Shown piece after piece: positions 45,007 to 55,747 of a DNA stretch of 64,000 nt. Every line of letters starts with the position of its first letter. Position 1 is the stretch's first letter. The stretch spans positions 13,011,001 through 13,075,000 of the forward strand of contig BSBM01000150.1 of NCBI GenBank assembly GCA_027924585.1, read 5' to 3'. The position numbers and the translations under genes were made by a program. Origin of the DNA: Larix kaempferi. Its lineage: Eukaryota > Streptophyta > Pinopsida > Pinales > Pinaceae. The notes beneath the pieces were generated by a model, which saw nothing but the letters and a program-made list of their open reading frames with translations, searched no databases and was not told the origin of the DNA.

Positions 45007-46650
45007 TTATTTTTCTACCTGCTGCCTCCTTATATCTTCAGGATTCTTACTCTCATCTTCATTCATGCCATTTTCATTTGACATTATAGTCTCCTCCCTA
45101 TAATCAGTTTGAGTTAAACCTGCAAAATGTCTGTAGTCTCCATCACTTGTATCTTTTGCCAACCATTCCTCTACAAATATTATCTCATGCTCAAAATTCA
45201 TAACTTCTAATATTGAACTTGACGTTCAAATTCACCCTTTGAGGCTACTTCCCAATCATGTTCCTTATTCTTGATTATCCTTGCATCTTCTAATTTAAAT
45301 TGATAATTAAAACTTACCTCCTTGGATTTAGATGTGATGGGCACCCTTTCTTCACTATAATACTCTTTTGAACATGCTTCCTCTCCTCTAGTTGGACTTT
45401 CTCTTCCTTTCTCTTCCTCTTTACTCAACAATTCTTCTAGCAATTCAATCTCTTCATTCCATCTTGTAAGCATTGCAACTAAATGCTTATCTTCAATCTC
45501 CCTTTGGCCATTCTCATGAGCCAAATCTTCCTTGCTCTGTGCAACAATAGTCTTTTCTAATTGTTTTCCAACAATCTCTTTGTTCAATAGTGTATGGTCT
45601 TCCTCCTTGTTGTCTTTATGAGCCAAATCTCTTTCATTTGTAGCAACAGGTTCTTCTGACTGTCTGTCAGCAACTCCATTGTCAAATCGTGTATGTATTA
45701 CCCTTGGTTGTCCTCATGAGACCATGTTGTCTCATCCTCCATCTTCAGAACAAACTTATGGTTTTGTCCTCCTTCAGGGATGTAAGAATACATTTCTTTT
45801 TCTTCCTTCATCTTCATAACAACCCCATAATCTTCATCACCTTCTATACCTGCAAACATACACAATTCATTAGTTTTAAATACATTAGGATCTCTAGCCC
45901 TTCTTGATTCATTCGTTTGTTGATTTGAACTCTTCAAATATTTTATGAGAGCTTCAGTTAGTCTCTCCTTCCCATCTTCATCATCATCTCCAAGGATTTT
46001 TCCATGTTCTAGTTCACAATACTGAATACATTCTTTTGTCAATGGTCTGACAGTTTCTCTGAGTTTCTCCTTCTCTTCTAAAGCATCCATTCTATGCTTC
46101 ATTTCCTTTAAGCTTCTCCAAAGGTTCTCTTCAAACAACTGCATCACTGGCCACTTGAGTTTCTTCTTCAAGTTCCATCCTCTTCTCTGGTTTCCCTTCT
46201 ATAGTAGCATCTCTAAATGAATAAGTTGCAATCATATTTCAACTAATTCTCTGTCATACTCCTCTTGACTCATTCTATTGATGCTTTTTGTTTTGGCATC
46301 TTTCCTTTTGTTGTGGATTTCCTTTGAACCTCTACAATGACTTGCAATAGTCATTGTCTCTATCTCCTCTTCCTTTGTGAACTTCATCTTGTTCACTTGT
46401 GGACTGTTCCCAAGCCTTCCCTCAACAAGTCTTCATACCTGCTATACTTCAACAAGATATCTCTCCTTGATCTTGTCCTTTTGGTATCCTTGGCTCCTTC
46501 TCCTCTAGAACCTCTTGAGAAACTTCATTTGCTCCTCTTGGGCTTCTGCAAATCCACTTCCTCTCTGAGAACATTCAACTTGTCCCCTTCTTGTCCAACC
46601 TCTGTTGGATCCTTAGGTTCTGCCACTACTTCTTCCTTTCTTTAAAAGTT
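45007..46650 (-). pseudogene. Decayed acidic, coiled-coil-rich coding region
   Basis: Minus-strand ORFs at 45698-46171 (157 aa), 45207-45626 (139 aa) and 45007-45201 (64 aa) succeed each other and are rich in Glu, Lys and Leu with heptad-like spacing (KEMKHRMDALEEKEKLRE; EEIELLEELLSKEEEKG). Upstream, 46172-46650 shows similar charged fragments (RGSRGEGAKDTKRTR, YSRYEDLLREGLG) in shifting frames. Composition is far more protein-like than in the surroundings. I do not recognise a domain. A retroelement gag-like ORF or a captured cellular coiled-coil gene are both possible. Confidence 0.4.
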
Positions 46651-46939
46651 CACAAACTCTTCATCATCAAGAACATACAAGTTCCCTCTCATAGATTTCA
46701 AGCTGTCTGTTACTATCAACCTTGTCATAGGCTTCAATATTTTCTAAACATACCAATTCTCTGTCTGCTACAATCTTCTATGGCAGACCTGCACCAAGTT
46801 AATTTCTCTGCTCAATTCCGAAATATTTATAAGTCATTCCAGGCATCAATTTAAAAAGAACGTACCTAATTCCAAGAGCGAATTGGGATCTGATCTCCTT
46901 TCAGTGCACACGGAATATTTTTTTGCTTTGATATTACTT

Positions 46940-47200
46940 GATGCAGGTGGAATCGGCAAGACCAATCCAACCCGCAAAGTTCCTTCCGCAACTGGCCTCC
47001 TACAATTGGCTTCCGCAAATATCCTTCTTCAATCTCCTTCCACAATCGCCTTCCATAATCACCTTCCGCAATCTCCTTCCGCAAATCTACTTCCGCAATC
47101 GCCTTCCTTACGCAATTGCGGGTGTACCTTCCGAAACTCCCTTCCACAATTTCCTTCCGCAAATTCTTTAGACCATCGGATCAGCAAGTGTGCTTTCCGC
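46940..47200 (+). repeat. CTTCCGCAA-type short tandem repeat
   Basis: About fifteen imperfect units of 12-18 bp centred on CTTCCGCAA(T/A) fill the interval. The phrase ACCATCGGATC occurs at its right end and again near 47212. In both directions the repeat creates apparent ORFs (SPSANLLPQ-like on plus, RKEIAEG-like on minus). Confidence 0.85.
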
Positions 47201-47209
47201 AGTTAATTT

Positions 47210-48775
47210 GGACCATCGGATCGGAAGCATGTCAAATCAATAGTGGAGTTGAATTGGCTTAGGACGAATTGATGGAAACTTTGCATCTGTATTTTCCATT
47301 AACCTTCTCTCACTTATACGAGCGAGATACTGTCCAAGCCATTGATCATTTTGCAGCTTTCCTCGTCCGTCGATCTATGACCAACGCATAATGCTCACTT
47401 TGGATTTTTCAGAGCTCTATCTCCCGCGCAAGTTCTCCTCACGAAATCCTTCCCCCGTTGTTGATGTGTCTTCTTGCTTCAATCTAGATCATCCAAACTC
47501 TATTAAACAAAACGATACCATTTCTACAACTTTGTGTTGATTGATCAGAGAATCGATCAATCAAACTCAACCGATCTCCACCGGACTTGATCTCCTTCGT
47601 TGGATCTGATCATCATCTCCATAGCTTCACCTCTGTGGATTCGTATACACAAAGCATCAATCCTTTCAGTGATCGATGATACAGGGTTTGCATTGCAAAT
47701 TATAACATTCACTCATGGGCTCACAAACAGAGATCAGTCAAACATCCTCTGCAACATTCAATTCTCTAAAACCCCAATTTCAGGCTATTCATATGCACAG
47801 ATCTATCCAACAATTAGCAAATATTCATACTATCAATATTTCAGAAGTCACACATAGGAAATTACTCCCCTATCACAGTTCAGGCATACAGGGAATTATT
47901 CTCCTATCATAATTCAGACATGAATTCATCCCTTGATACAAAGATATGCAGAATTATCCTTCTTCATTCAATCATTGGAAACCTGATACAATCATGATCA
48001 CTTCCCCTGGCATGATTTACATTGTTTGGCCACCTCTCTAGCCTCGTAGGCTTACACAATATATACAACAACGTTCTGAAACCAATTATGGTTCAGATCC
48101 AAAAAACTCTCAACACACTCCTAATTCACGGCAATTGTTTATAAGATTAGCAACATGCTTATCTTACCTCTATGACTCACTCATGAGACATCAAACGCTG
48201 CCATTAGATGTGGATTTTGTTACATGACTCACTCAATGACTCGTCACTCACTTAGTGACTCATCACCCATCTAGAATCACACTAAAAACATAGTATTATT
48301 TACAATATTTCATCAAAGACCTTTGCTTAGAAAAATGTCAAGACCCTAAGGTCTGACCAAACATTGCACTTGGATGGAGAGCAGGATGCTCCTACATCAT
48401 TGGGCCTAGTCGACCAGATTATGAGGGGAGGGCCTATTCATTCTACTAAACGAATTGGCTAGGTAAGCATTCCAATTCAAGCCAAAGTCGCCCCGTATTA
48501 CTATTCGGTGACCTTGTGAGTGTGTTAGCTCAGGTAAGGCAAGGTTATCAAATGCAACTCTTTGTTGGGGTGCGAACTCAAAGCTGACGTTGGTTGTCTC
48601 AATCTGCCTCTTCCGCCATTGTTTCTAAATGATTTATGTCGCCTTCTGCTTTACATGACTAAACCTCGCTTACATCCTGAGGTCTGGTAGTTAGTTAGAT
48701 CTCATAAAAGAGTCACATGGCATTAACGTTCCTAAGCTTATGAATGTGAAGCTGTTATTTCCGATCTTTTCTCGA
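47210..48775. other. Unassigned sequence
   Basis: No gene is recognised. Repeated ACTCACTCA(A)TGACTC words lie near 48170-48270. The right end is the target site of the next LTR element. Confidence 0.45.
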
Positions 48776-48780
48776 TATTT

Positions 48781-49032
48781 TTCTACAACAATAAATTAGT
48801 AAATAAATAGGTTATATACTATTAGTAATAGTAATTAATTATTATAGTTATGAAGAGGAATGTCTCTTCAATAGTGGATGGCCCAGCCATATTTAAGGCG
48901 GCCATATCCATTGTATTTTATCATCTTATCCATTATCAATTATATATTATTATTTTATCAAATGGAGTTATTTTCCATTGGAAGATTATTCGCTTGAATA
49001 ATCACTGAGTATATCCGGACACGGATATAGCT
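48781..49032 (+). repeat. 5' LTR of the compact element
   Basis: A 252-bp copy with TATA-like CATATTTAAGG near 48889. Substitutions change the terminal TGCTA to TTCTA and TAGCA to TAGCT relative to the right copy. Confidence 0.95.
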
Positions 49033-49033
49033 T

Positions 49034-49043
49034 TGGTATCAGA
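49034..49043 (+). other. Primer-binding site, first candidate
   Basis: TGGTATCAGA sits one base after the 5' LTR. It matches the first ten bases of the tRNA-iMet site and then diverges (TCC instead of GC). Confidence 0.75.
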
Positions 49044-50077
49044 TCCGGATTCGGCTCCTTCGACCTGAGCTCGGATTCGGCTCAAAAATCAGAGCGGACT
49101 CGCTCCTCTTTAGGTAAAGCTCGGACTCGGCTCATTCCTCCATTCCGACTACTGGCCATACAATTGTCAGACCTTGTCTGAGCAGCTAGTTTAAGCAGCT
49201 GGTCCTTGACCATAACCTGGCCATTGGCCATCTCTTCCTCCCATAACCCCAATCGCATACACTCCTTCTCACACAGCACTCCGTCGTCCTCCCTTCTCCA
49301 CAGTCACCTGCTCACACCCCACTCCACGCGTCCTTCCCACAAATTCGCTCGCCCATCTCCCATCTTCCATCCTTTGTTGCACTCACTCACGCACCTTCCA
49401 TCTCTCGCACACCTTCCACGCTAACGTGCTCTCTCTCTGCAACCTGCCCATTATCACTCCCACACACGCCACTCCTCTCTACCAAACCACGACCTCCTTA
49501 TCTCAACGCCCTCCTCTCTTCGTCCCTTTGCTCCCACGCAGCCACCACCCTGAGCATCTTCCCTACGCCTCCCTCCTTTCCATTCACCCCTGCGCACTCC
49601 TCAGCGCCCACACCCCACGTCAAGACCATACCCACTCTCCCCTCCACCGCGTTCACGCCACTCCCAGACTCTCTCCTCCTGCTCGCACGCCTGTCTCTCG
49701 TGCCTGCGACCACCTTTCCATTCTCTTCTCTTCCTCCGCGGCCCTTCAGCCACCTCTTCCACATCCTCTCGGACCTGCACTCCCCTCCCCGTCCACGCAT
49801 GTGCGTCCTCGTCACACCCGCTCCCTCGCTGCTGTGCTCTGACCTCCTGCGTCCAACCCTCCACTCCCTCGCCGGCTCTAATCCATTCTCCTTCCGGCTC
49901 AGCGTCCATCTACGCCTCCCTCCACACAAACCCTAAAACCTGCAACCAAAAACAAAAAATATTATAATAATATAGTTATTGTTATAATATTAAAAAAAAT
50001 ATATTATTATTATCTATTACTCAAAATGAGAGTCGGATTCGACTATTAACCTAGTGAACGGATTCGTTCACCGCATT
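49044..50077 (+). other. Pyrimidine- and GC-rich leader of the compact element
   Basis: The region from about 49200 to 49936 is C/T-rich on the plus strand and much more GC-rich than anything around it, ending in a plant-leader-like AAACCCTAAAACC. Before it, the word CTCGGA(T/C)TCGGCTC recurs at about 49046, 49071 and 49121, and related words recur near 50032 and 50057. Long ORFs on both strands (138 aa plus, 143 aa minus) follow from the composition and have no domain. It may be captured host DNA or a structured untranslated leader. Confidence 0.55.
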
Positions 50078-50089
50078 TGGTATCAGAGC
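50078..50089 (+). other. Second, perfect tRNA-iMet primer-binding motif
   Basis: TGGTATCAGAGC is an exact 12-base match to the canonical site. It lies about 1.05 kb inside the 5' LTR and about 250 bp before the ORF at 50335. This distance is normal from a primer-binding site to gag, whereas the first site is unusually far away. Confidence 0.7.
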
Positions 50090-50334
50090 ATTAACCTAGA
50101 AAAAAATATATATATAATAATACATTATTATATATAATATTCGTAGCATTGATTAAGAACTTAAGACATCTCACATTAATAATAATAATATTATTAATTA
50201 ATAATTATTATTATTTAAAAAAAAATATTATTATTGAAATAATTATTATTATTATTTTAAAATAATAATTATTTTTGGAAGAAAAAAAAAGACGAGTTAT
50301 TTAAAAAAAAAAAAAATCTCCCTCTACAAGACCT

Positions 50335-51375
50335 ATGGCGTCATTCAATGAAGAATTGATCAAGCTTTTTGAGCAAATCAGTAAGGATATAAATGAAATA
50401 AAAAAATCTATTAACAATTTAACACTTATAGAAAATGAAGATGTATGTGAAAATTTCGTAGAAGAAACCACTAAAGCTGAGGTAAAAGAAGAAGATGTAG
50501 TAGACCATTATGTCAACCATGATGAAAGTAATGGCATTGATCAAGATAATATGCAAGACAAATATACAGCACATCGTATTAATGAAGAAACCAACAACGA
50601 AATATTTGACAAGGAGAAAGATGATCTTGACCAAGATTGTGATAAGAGACAAGCCGGTGTTGATAATAATAAAAATAATAAATGCAATGACAAGGAATGG
50701 ATCCTACAATGTGCAGAAGAAGTCAAGTCTAAGAAAGTAAATATTCCAGATTCAACCTATACCCTAACTATCCTCTCACCTCAAAGGAATCTCAATGGAA
50801 GTTAAATGGTGATTTCAAATCCAAGAATGTTATATGATGATTGTGAGACCTCATCTTACAAGACAAGTAGAAGGGGAATAACACATGATGACATCCTAAA
50901 TATGCTTGGACTAATATCAAGGATAGAAGTGACGGAGTCCAGTGTCCACCTAGATGGTAAAAATTTCAAACAAAGCATCAATATAGTTAGGCTTTCAAAC
51001 CAAATCCCACCTTGTGAGCAAAGTACGGATTTCTTCACAAGGATCAGAATGAAGAACATCATTTGGAACAACTATAATATCTATCAGACACAATATAAGA
51101 CCGGTGTTCTTATGCGCATTATAAGCACAAAGAGCCCATTCAAAGGGACTGACACAAAATGTTTTGGGAATAACAACACGGAAATAGTTAAGGTCATAAT
51201 GTATGTTGAGCATGTTCAATTGACGAATAATATGATTAAAAGAAGCAATCAAACAAGTAGAAAAAGCGTAAACAAAACTTCACCAAGTTCATACTTAATG
51301 CAAATACCAAGACAAAATAACCCAAAGGAGGCAATGGTCGTAATCAAAATGGCATCTCTCAAGTCATCAGTGTGA
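50335..51375 (+). pseudogene. Unrecognised ORF of the compact element, split by one TAA
   Basis: ATG at 50335 opens a frame of 346 codons with a single internal TAA at 50803-50805. An ATG follows it immediately at 50806 in the same frame, and the frame ends with TGA at 51373-51375. Part 1 (156 aa) starts MASFNEELIKLFEQISKD and is acidic with an amphipathic N-terminal helix and Asp/Asn-rich middle, resembling the size and charge of some gag N-termini. Part 2 (189 aa) has a basic, Asn/Ser/Thr-rich composition (THDDILNMLGLISRIEV near its start). No zinc knuckle, protease or other catalytic motif is visible. Whether the stop is a mutation, a read-through site or a true end is undecided. Confidence 0.55.
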
Positions 51376-51431
51376 CATAGAGCCAGAATAAAAGACGTCA
51401 TGAGAAACTCAGCTTTGAGGACAAAGCTTTT

Positions 51432-51446
51432 CCAAGGGAAAGGCAA
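51432..51446 (+). other. Polypurine tract of the compact element
   Basis: CCAAGGGAAAGGCAA immediately precedes the 3' LTR TGCTA terminus. Confidence 0.75.
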
Positions 51447-51698
51447 TGCTACAACAATAAATTAGTAAATAAATAGGTTATATACTATTAGTAATAGTAA
51501 TTAATTATTATAGTTATGAAGAGGAATGTCTCTTCAATAGTGGATGGCCCAACCATATTTAAGGCGGCCATATCCATTGTATTTTATCATCTTATCCATT
51601 ATCAATTATATATTATTATTTTATCAAATGGAGTTATTTTCCATTGGAAGATTATTCGCTTGAATAATCACTGAGTATATCCGGACACGGATATAGCA
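51447..51698 (+). repeat. 3' LTR of the compact element
   Basis: A 252-bp copy with intact TGCTA...TAGCA termini, followed by the target-site duplication TATTT. Confidence 0.95.
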
Positions 51699-51703
51699 TA
51701 TTT

Positions 51704-53939
51704 CGTTTTCTAGATATTTGGTTTCCAATATTGAGTTTTCATTTATAGTCATGATAGTGTGCATTTTAAATATAATGTACAATACATTATCATGTGTTTC
51801 CCTACAAATTCATGATGTTTTTGCTATACTAAAGGTAATGTGAAATGTGTGAACTTTGTTCGTGGTATTATTGAGTTGTGTCTATTATTATATATGCAAC
51901 ACACGTATAGGTAGGTCATTCAATCATGTTGTTGGAGTTTGATAGCAACAAAACCCGTATGAGACGTATTTGAACTATTTTTGGGGCCCCTCCGCTCTTC
52001 AATCACAAGCACTCGATCTTGTTATGGTAAATTGCGTTTCCTTCCTACAATTGTACAATTATTAGGCCTAGTGGGAAATTTTCATAGCCTTGAATGTTTG
52101 TCCGAAATTTTATGCCTAAAAGCAATCATTCCTATCAAAAGCCTCCCTCCTAGTATGGATTAAATAGAGAAAAGTTAGAAACAAATAATAGTGATGTAAT
52201 GCAATCAAGGCATTGGAAAAGCCTTGATTAACTTCTAAAAGAATACAGGTAAGGTAAAAAAATAAGTGGAGATAAGTATATTATGAATGGTCAGGCACAA
52301 TTTCACAATCTGTGTTTTGCTACACTTGATGTTCCGGCCTTTCATCCATGCATCCAGACATTGGAACAATTTCACTCTCTTTATTTTCTAGTGTCTTATT
52401 TTGGTTTTCATCATCTATCTTTGCCTTTAATTGAGAAAAAAGTTTTGCGATTTGCAATTGAGTTTACAATTTCATTCTCTTTATTTTCTAGTGTCTTATT
52501 TTGGTTTTGATCATCTGTCTTTGCCTTTAATTGAGAAAAAAGTGTTGCTATTTGCAATTGAGTTGGCAAAAGCATTTTTGTGCGACGTTCTTATTGTCTG
52601 AAAGTGGGGAATCATTATATTGCTTTAATATATTGGAGGGCATAGTGTATCTCAATTTTCGGTTTTTGAACATGGAAGTGTTTGGTAGTGAAGAGAGTTT
52701 CAAGGTTGTTTTATCAATAAAAGTTTATAGTGGAGTTTGTTTCAAAATCTCAAATTTAGTTCTTTAGTCTAAATGTCTTCTTAATTCATAGTCTTATGTC
52801 CAAATAGAGTATATGTGTGTCATGTTTTTAAATTGTTAAGTCAACCATCTTCCATATTGTACGTACATAATATCGGGGGGAACTCCACGTCTAATAGAAC
52901 GTGTTGGTTCATTATGGGGGATTTTTATCTATCAAAAAACATGACGTGCAATTCGATTTAACCAGTTGACTTAAGTCACACAAAATAGGTTAGAGGAAAT
53001 GAAGGAATGAGGCTACTTACCAATCTCAAGTTTCACACTCCGAGGTTGTTGACTTCTAAAGAGCGAAAAAGACTACAAAGTTTCATATTTAGAGTTCCTT
53101 CAGCTACACCTGAAGAGGTTGTTATATTACTGCAATTGTTCTTGTGTTCCTTAACCTGTAAATCCTTTATCCACTGCATAATTCAATCTGTGACTTTATC
53201 TGCACATCCAAATTTCTAGATGTTTCATTATGTATTATGTGCTTTAGCTAGCAGCTACTCTATTTTCTCCATTCTGCCATTCATCCTCTTTTAACCTATG
53301 ATATTGTTCTTGAGTCTTCGTCATTGTGGGCACCATTTTTTTCAACCTAAAATGTTATCCTTTTATCGCATTGTGTCCTTGTCGATATGGTACCAAAATA
53401 CTCCATCTTCTTTTAACTCGAAAAAATATTTTTTCGTCAAACTGAATCCTCTTCAGTTTGTCACCTTGTCACTTCATTTTCGTCACATTTCACTAGTGAG
53501 TAGACCTCAGATCAAGAATCTAATACCTATCTTCGACTGAATTCATCTTCGCAATCTTAGAATCTTATCCTCGTCCTCTTTTCAACACCTCCACATAAAG
53601 ATGTTTCAACCTTTGTTTATTTATATTGATCAAATTACTTTTCCTTTAAACATAGTTTTCTTAAGTGGACCATCCCTAGGGGCTTCCTTTGTTGGAGACA
53701 CCCCATATTTATTTCTTCATGATTAATTTTACCCATATACTTTATTCATGGTTAAGTTTTCCCAAACAACTAACTTGAGCCCACCAAAGCTGTCATTATC
53801 CACTTTCATACGCGCAGTCATCTTGATCTATGTCAGTGTGCTACATGTAATTTGTATTATTGTTTAAGTCTTTTGCATTTTTCCTCAAAGTGAATTTCTA
53901 GTCAATATGATCTCTTCTTTTTGATGACTTCGTCATTTC
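51704..53939. other. Unassigned sequence with a 100-bp tandem duplication
   Basis: The units 52367-52466 and 52467-52566 share CAATTTCA(C/T)TCTCTTTATT and TTGAGAAAAAAGT words. The rest is AT-rich without a recognisable gene. Confidence 0.5.
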
Positions 53940-54380
53940 ATCAGTACTTCAATTTATTATTGTGCATTTCGATACTTTACCGACTACGCACTTCGGCATT
54001 CCACACACTATGAACTTCGTCATTTCATGCACTGCAAATTTTGACATTTCATCAACTTGTTCATTTCGACATTTTACCAACTGCGCACTTCGACATTCCA
54101 CACTTTTATGAAATCCATTACTGCAAACTTCGACATTTCACCAACTTGTACATTTCGACATTTTACCAACTGCACACTTCGACATTACTACAAGCTTTGA
54201 CATTTCAGAGGCTTCACTTGCTTTATCAACTTGACTGTCGACTTTATGTATGCACTTGTCATCTGCATGCTTGTGTACACATTTGCATCCTTTACTATTC
54301 TAACTTTGGCTTTTCAACATACCAACTATCTGCTGTGCACTTCGACATCTCACTTGCTCGTGTACACATCTGCATCCTTT
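53940..54380 (+). repeat. TTCGACATT-type minisatellite
   Basis: The core (A/C)CTTCG(A)CATT(T/C)CA followed by an 11-20-bp spacer (ACCAACTG, ACTTGT) is repeated roughly a dozen times, densest at 54000-54200. The 117-codon plus-strand ORF is generated by the repeat. Confidence 0.75.
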
Positions 54381-54483
54381 ATCTGGTTTGCTAACTAACA
54401 CTTATCTCATTATTCTTGATGTCACACTATTGTTGACAATCTTGTTCTATATACTTATTCAGACTAGATTCACATGACGAGAT

Positions 54484-55244
54484 CCATTGTGACGAGATCC
54501 TTTACTGGTCCTAAATAAGCATCAGATTTCTTAATAGAGCAAAAAATTGGATAGATTTCACACATACTTTGGGCATTCAGATCTCTGATCTTCTTTATAT
54601 CGTTAATCACTTCTGGAAGGTGTGACAAGGGCATTCTCAGTTCCACATCGAAAGTGAAGGAAATCGATACCTGGCGATCCCATGAACAGACGGTTTGATT
54701 TTTATCTAAAATTTCAGTGGAAGTGCAACCCAATCCCATATCCTGTTGATGGTCGCGATAGCTTCCCTCGCATCCTCCAGTACTCTGCATACGGTGATTG
54801 AATCCTGTGACTGGGTACCCTGTGAACCCTTTAATTATGTCGTTCCAAAACTCACTACCATTAGCCACAAATGAGATTATTTGTTCTCTGAAATAAGAGC
54901 ACAATCCCGCATAATCTTCTGTCGATTGCAATATGCTAACTGCGTGCATGCGACGAAGCAAGATTTTTATCATTAGATTCAGTTCAACTTAATTCTTAAG
55001 AAACAAACGAATGGAAAATATATGTAAATACTTACACTAGGCATCAAAGTTTTCAATGTTGACTACGCTATATGGAAGTGTGGGAATGCTAAGGATTTTG
55101 CCAGGAGCTTCAATAGGGACTCGATCGAATGGTCGACACAACACCAGTCGATGGAAGGGAAACCATATTAAATCTGCGAATTCATGGTCAGACTTCAGAA
55201 AATGAGCCGCTTCTTTGTCTAGCCCCTTATCATCGGTTAGAATT
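54484..55244 (-). pseudogene. Truncated GULLO pseudogene
   Basis: This minus-strand segment matches the GULLO gene at about 60200-60957 with roughly 90% identity in a sampled 140 bp. It includes the end of exon 1 (55036-55244), the intron (54940-55035, 96 bp with GTAAGT donor) and the beginning of exon 2 (54484-54939). The N-terminal FAD-binding part and the C-terminus are missing. The last full codon of the exon-1 fragment is TAG where the intact gene has CAG, so it would stop at the splice junction. Similarity ends abruptly on both sides (after CATCGGTTAGAATT at 55244 and near 54484). It is a dead partial duplicate. Confidence 0.92.
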
Positions 55245-55694
55245 TGAAAAACGTGTTGCCTAAGTTTTCGACATGCAACTAATAACCGACTCAGCCACCT
55301 GTTGATTAACTTCTGCCACGTTTACTTGTTCTTCAGCTGCGATGTTTTTCCTTCCATTACCTATATAACTAGGGTATTTCCATATGTAAAGTATTGCATT
55401 AGTGAGTTTTGTAGTGATAAATTTTCTTTGTTTTCTTGTGCACAGTAAGACTAGTATGAAATTTTCCTGTGTGTAAACAGAGCATACTTTGTTTCCTGTG
55501 TGTAAAGAGAGGTGCTTAGTACTCTTTTGTTACTATTTGGAATAAAATATTGATAGTGATTTTCTAAATATTTTTTTATAAGCTAGATGTTATTCACTGA
55601 TTAGATTTTTCCAAACAGAATTTATATTTGAATTTGTAATTTTCTGGGTGTGACTCCTCAGGGAACACTTAACTCCATTTGTTCAGATTCTTCA
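55245..55694 (+). repeat. Probable 5' LTR (3' part) of the second copia element
   Basis: The sequence ends ...CAGATTCTTCA just before a primer-binding site, as a copia 5' LTR should. The left boundary is not definable because the 3' LTR is absent. The TTTT-rich region 55550-55640 would be R-U5. Confidence 0.5.
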
Positions 55695-55696
55695 TT

Positions 55697-55708
55697 TGGT
55701 ATCCGAGC
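55697..55708 (+). other. Primer-binding site of the second copia element
   Basis: TGGTATCCGAGC differs by one base from the tRNA-iMet site. It lies two bases after the inferred LTR end CA and 40 bp before the gag start codon. Confidence 0.85.
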
Positions 55709-55747
55709 GTAGGTTTGTGGTTGTTTGCAGCCAGAAGAAGGAGATAA

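Larger units (their letters stand above)
48776..51703 (+). mobile_element. Compact 2.9-kb LTR retrotransposon with TSD TATTT
   Basis: Two 252-bp direct repeats, 48781-49032 and 51447-51698, differ at only three positions by eye. The right copy has perfect TGCTA...TAGCA termini; the left copy has one substitution in each terminus. The 5-bp target-site duplication TATTT lies at 48776-48780 and 51699-51703. A tRNA-iMet-like site follows the left LTR and a purine tract precedes the right one, so the element is on the plus strand. The interior (2414 bp) contains a pyrimidine/GC-rich leader and one interrupted ORF but no recognisable protease, integrase, reverse transcriptase or RNase H. It is therefore a non-autonomous element, and the youngest bordered insertion in the window judged by LTR identity. 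Confidence 0.95.

Noticed and set aside
49426-49929. Overlapping 138-codon plus-strand and 143-codon minus-strand ORFs in the GC-rich island
   Set aside because: Both arise from C/T-biased composition that avoids stop codons. Neither shows a domain or plausible gene structure.
54470-54973. A second functional GULLO gene
   Set aside because: Only an internal part of the gene is present, both ends are cut, and the splice-junction codon is TAG instead of CAG.
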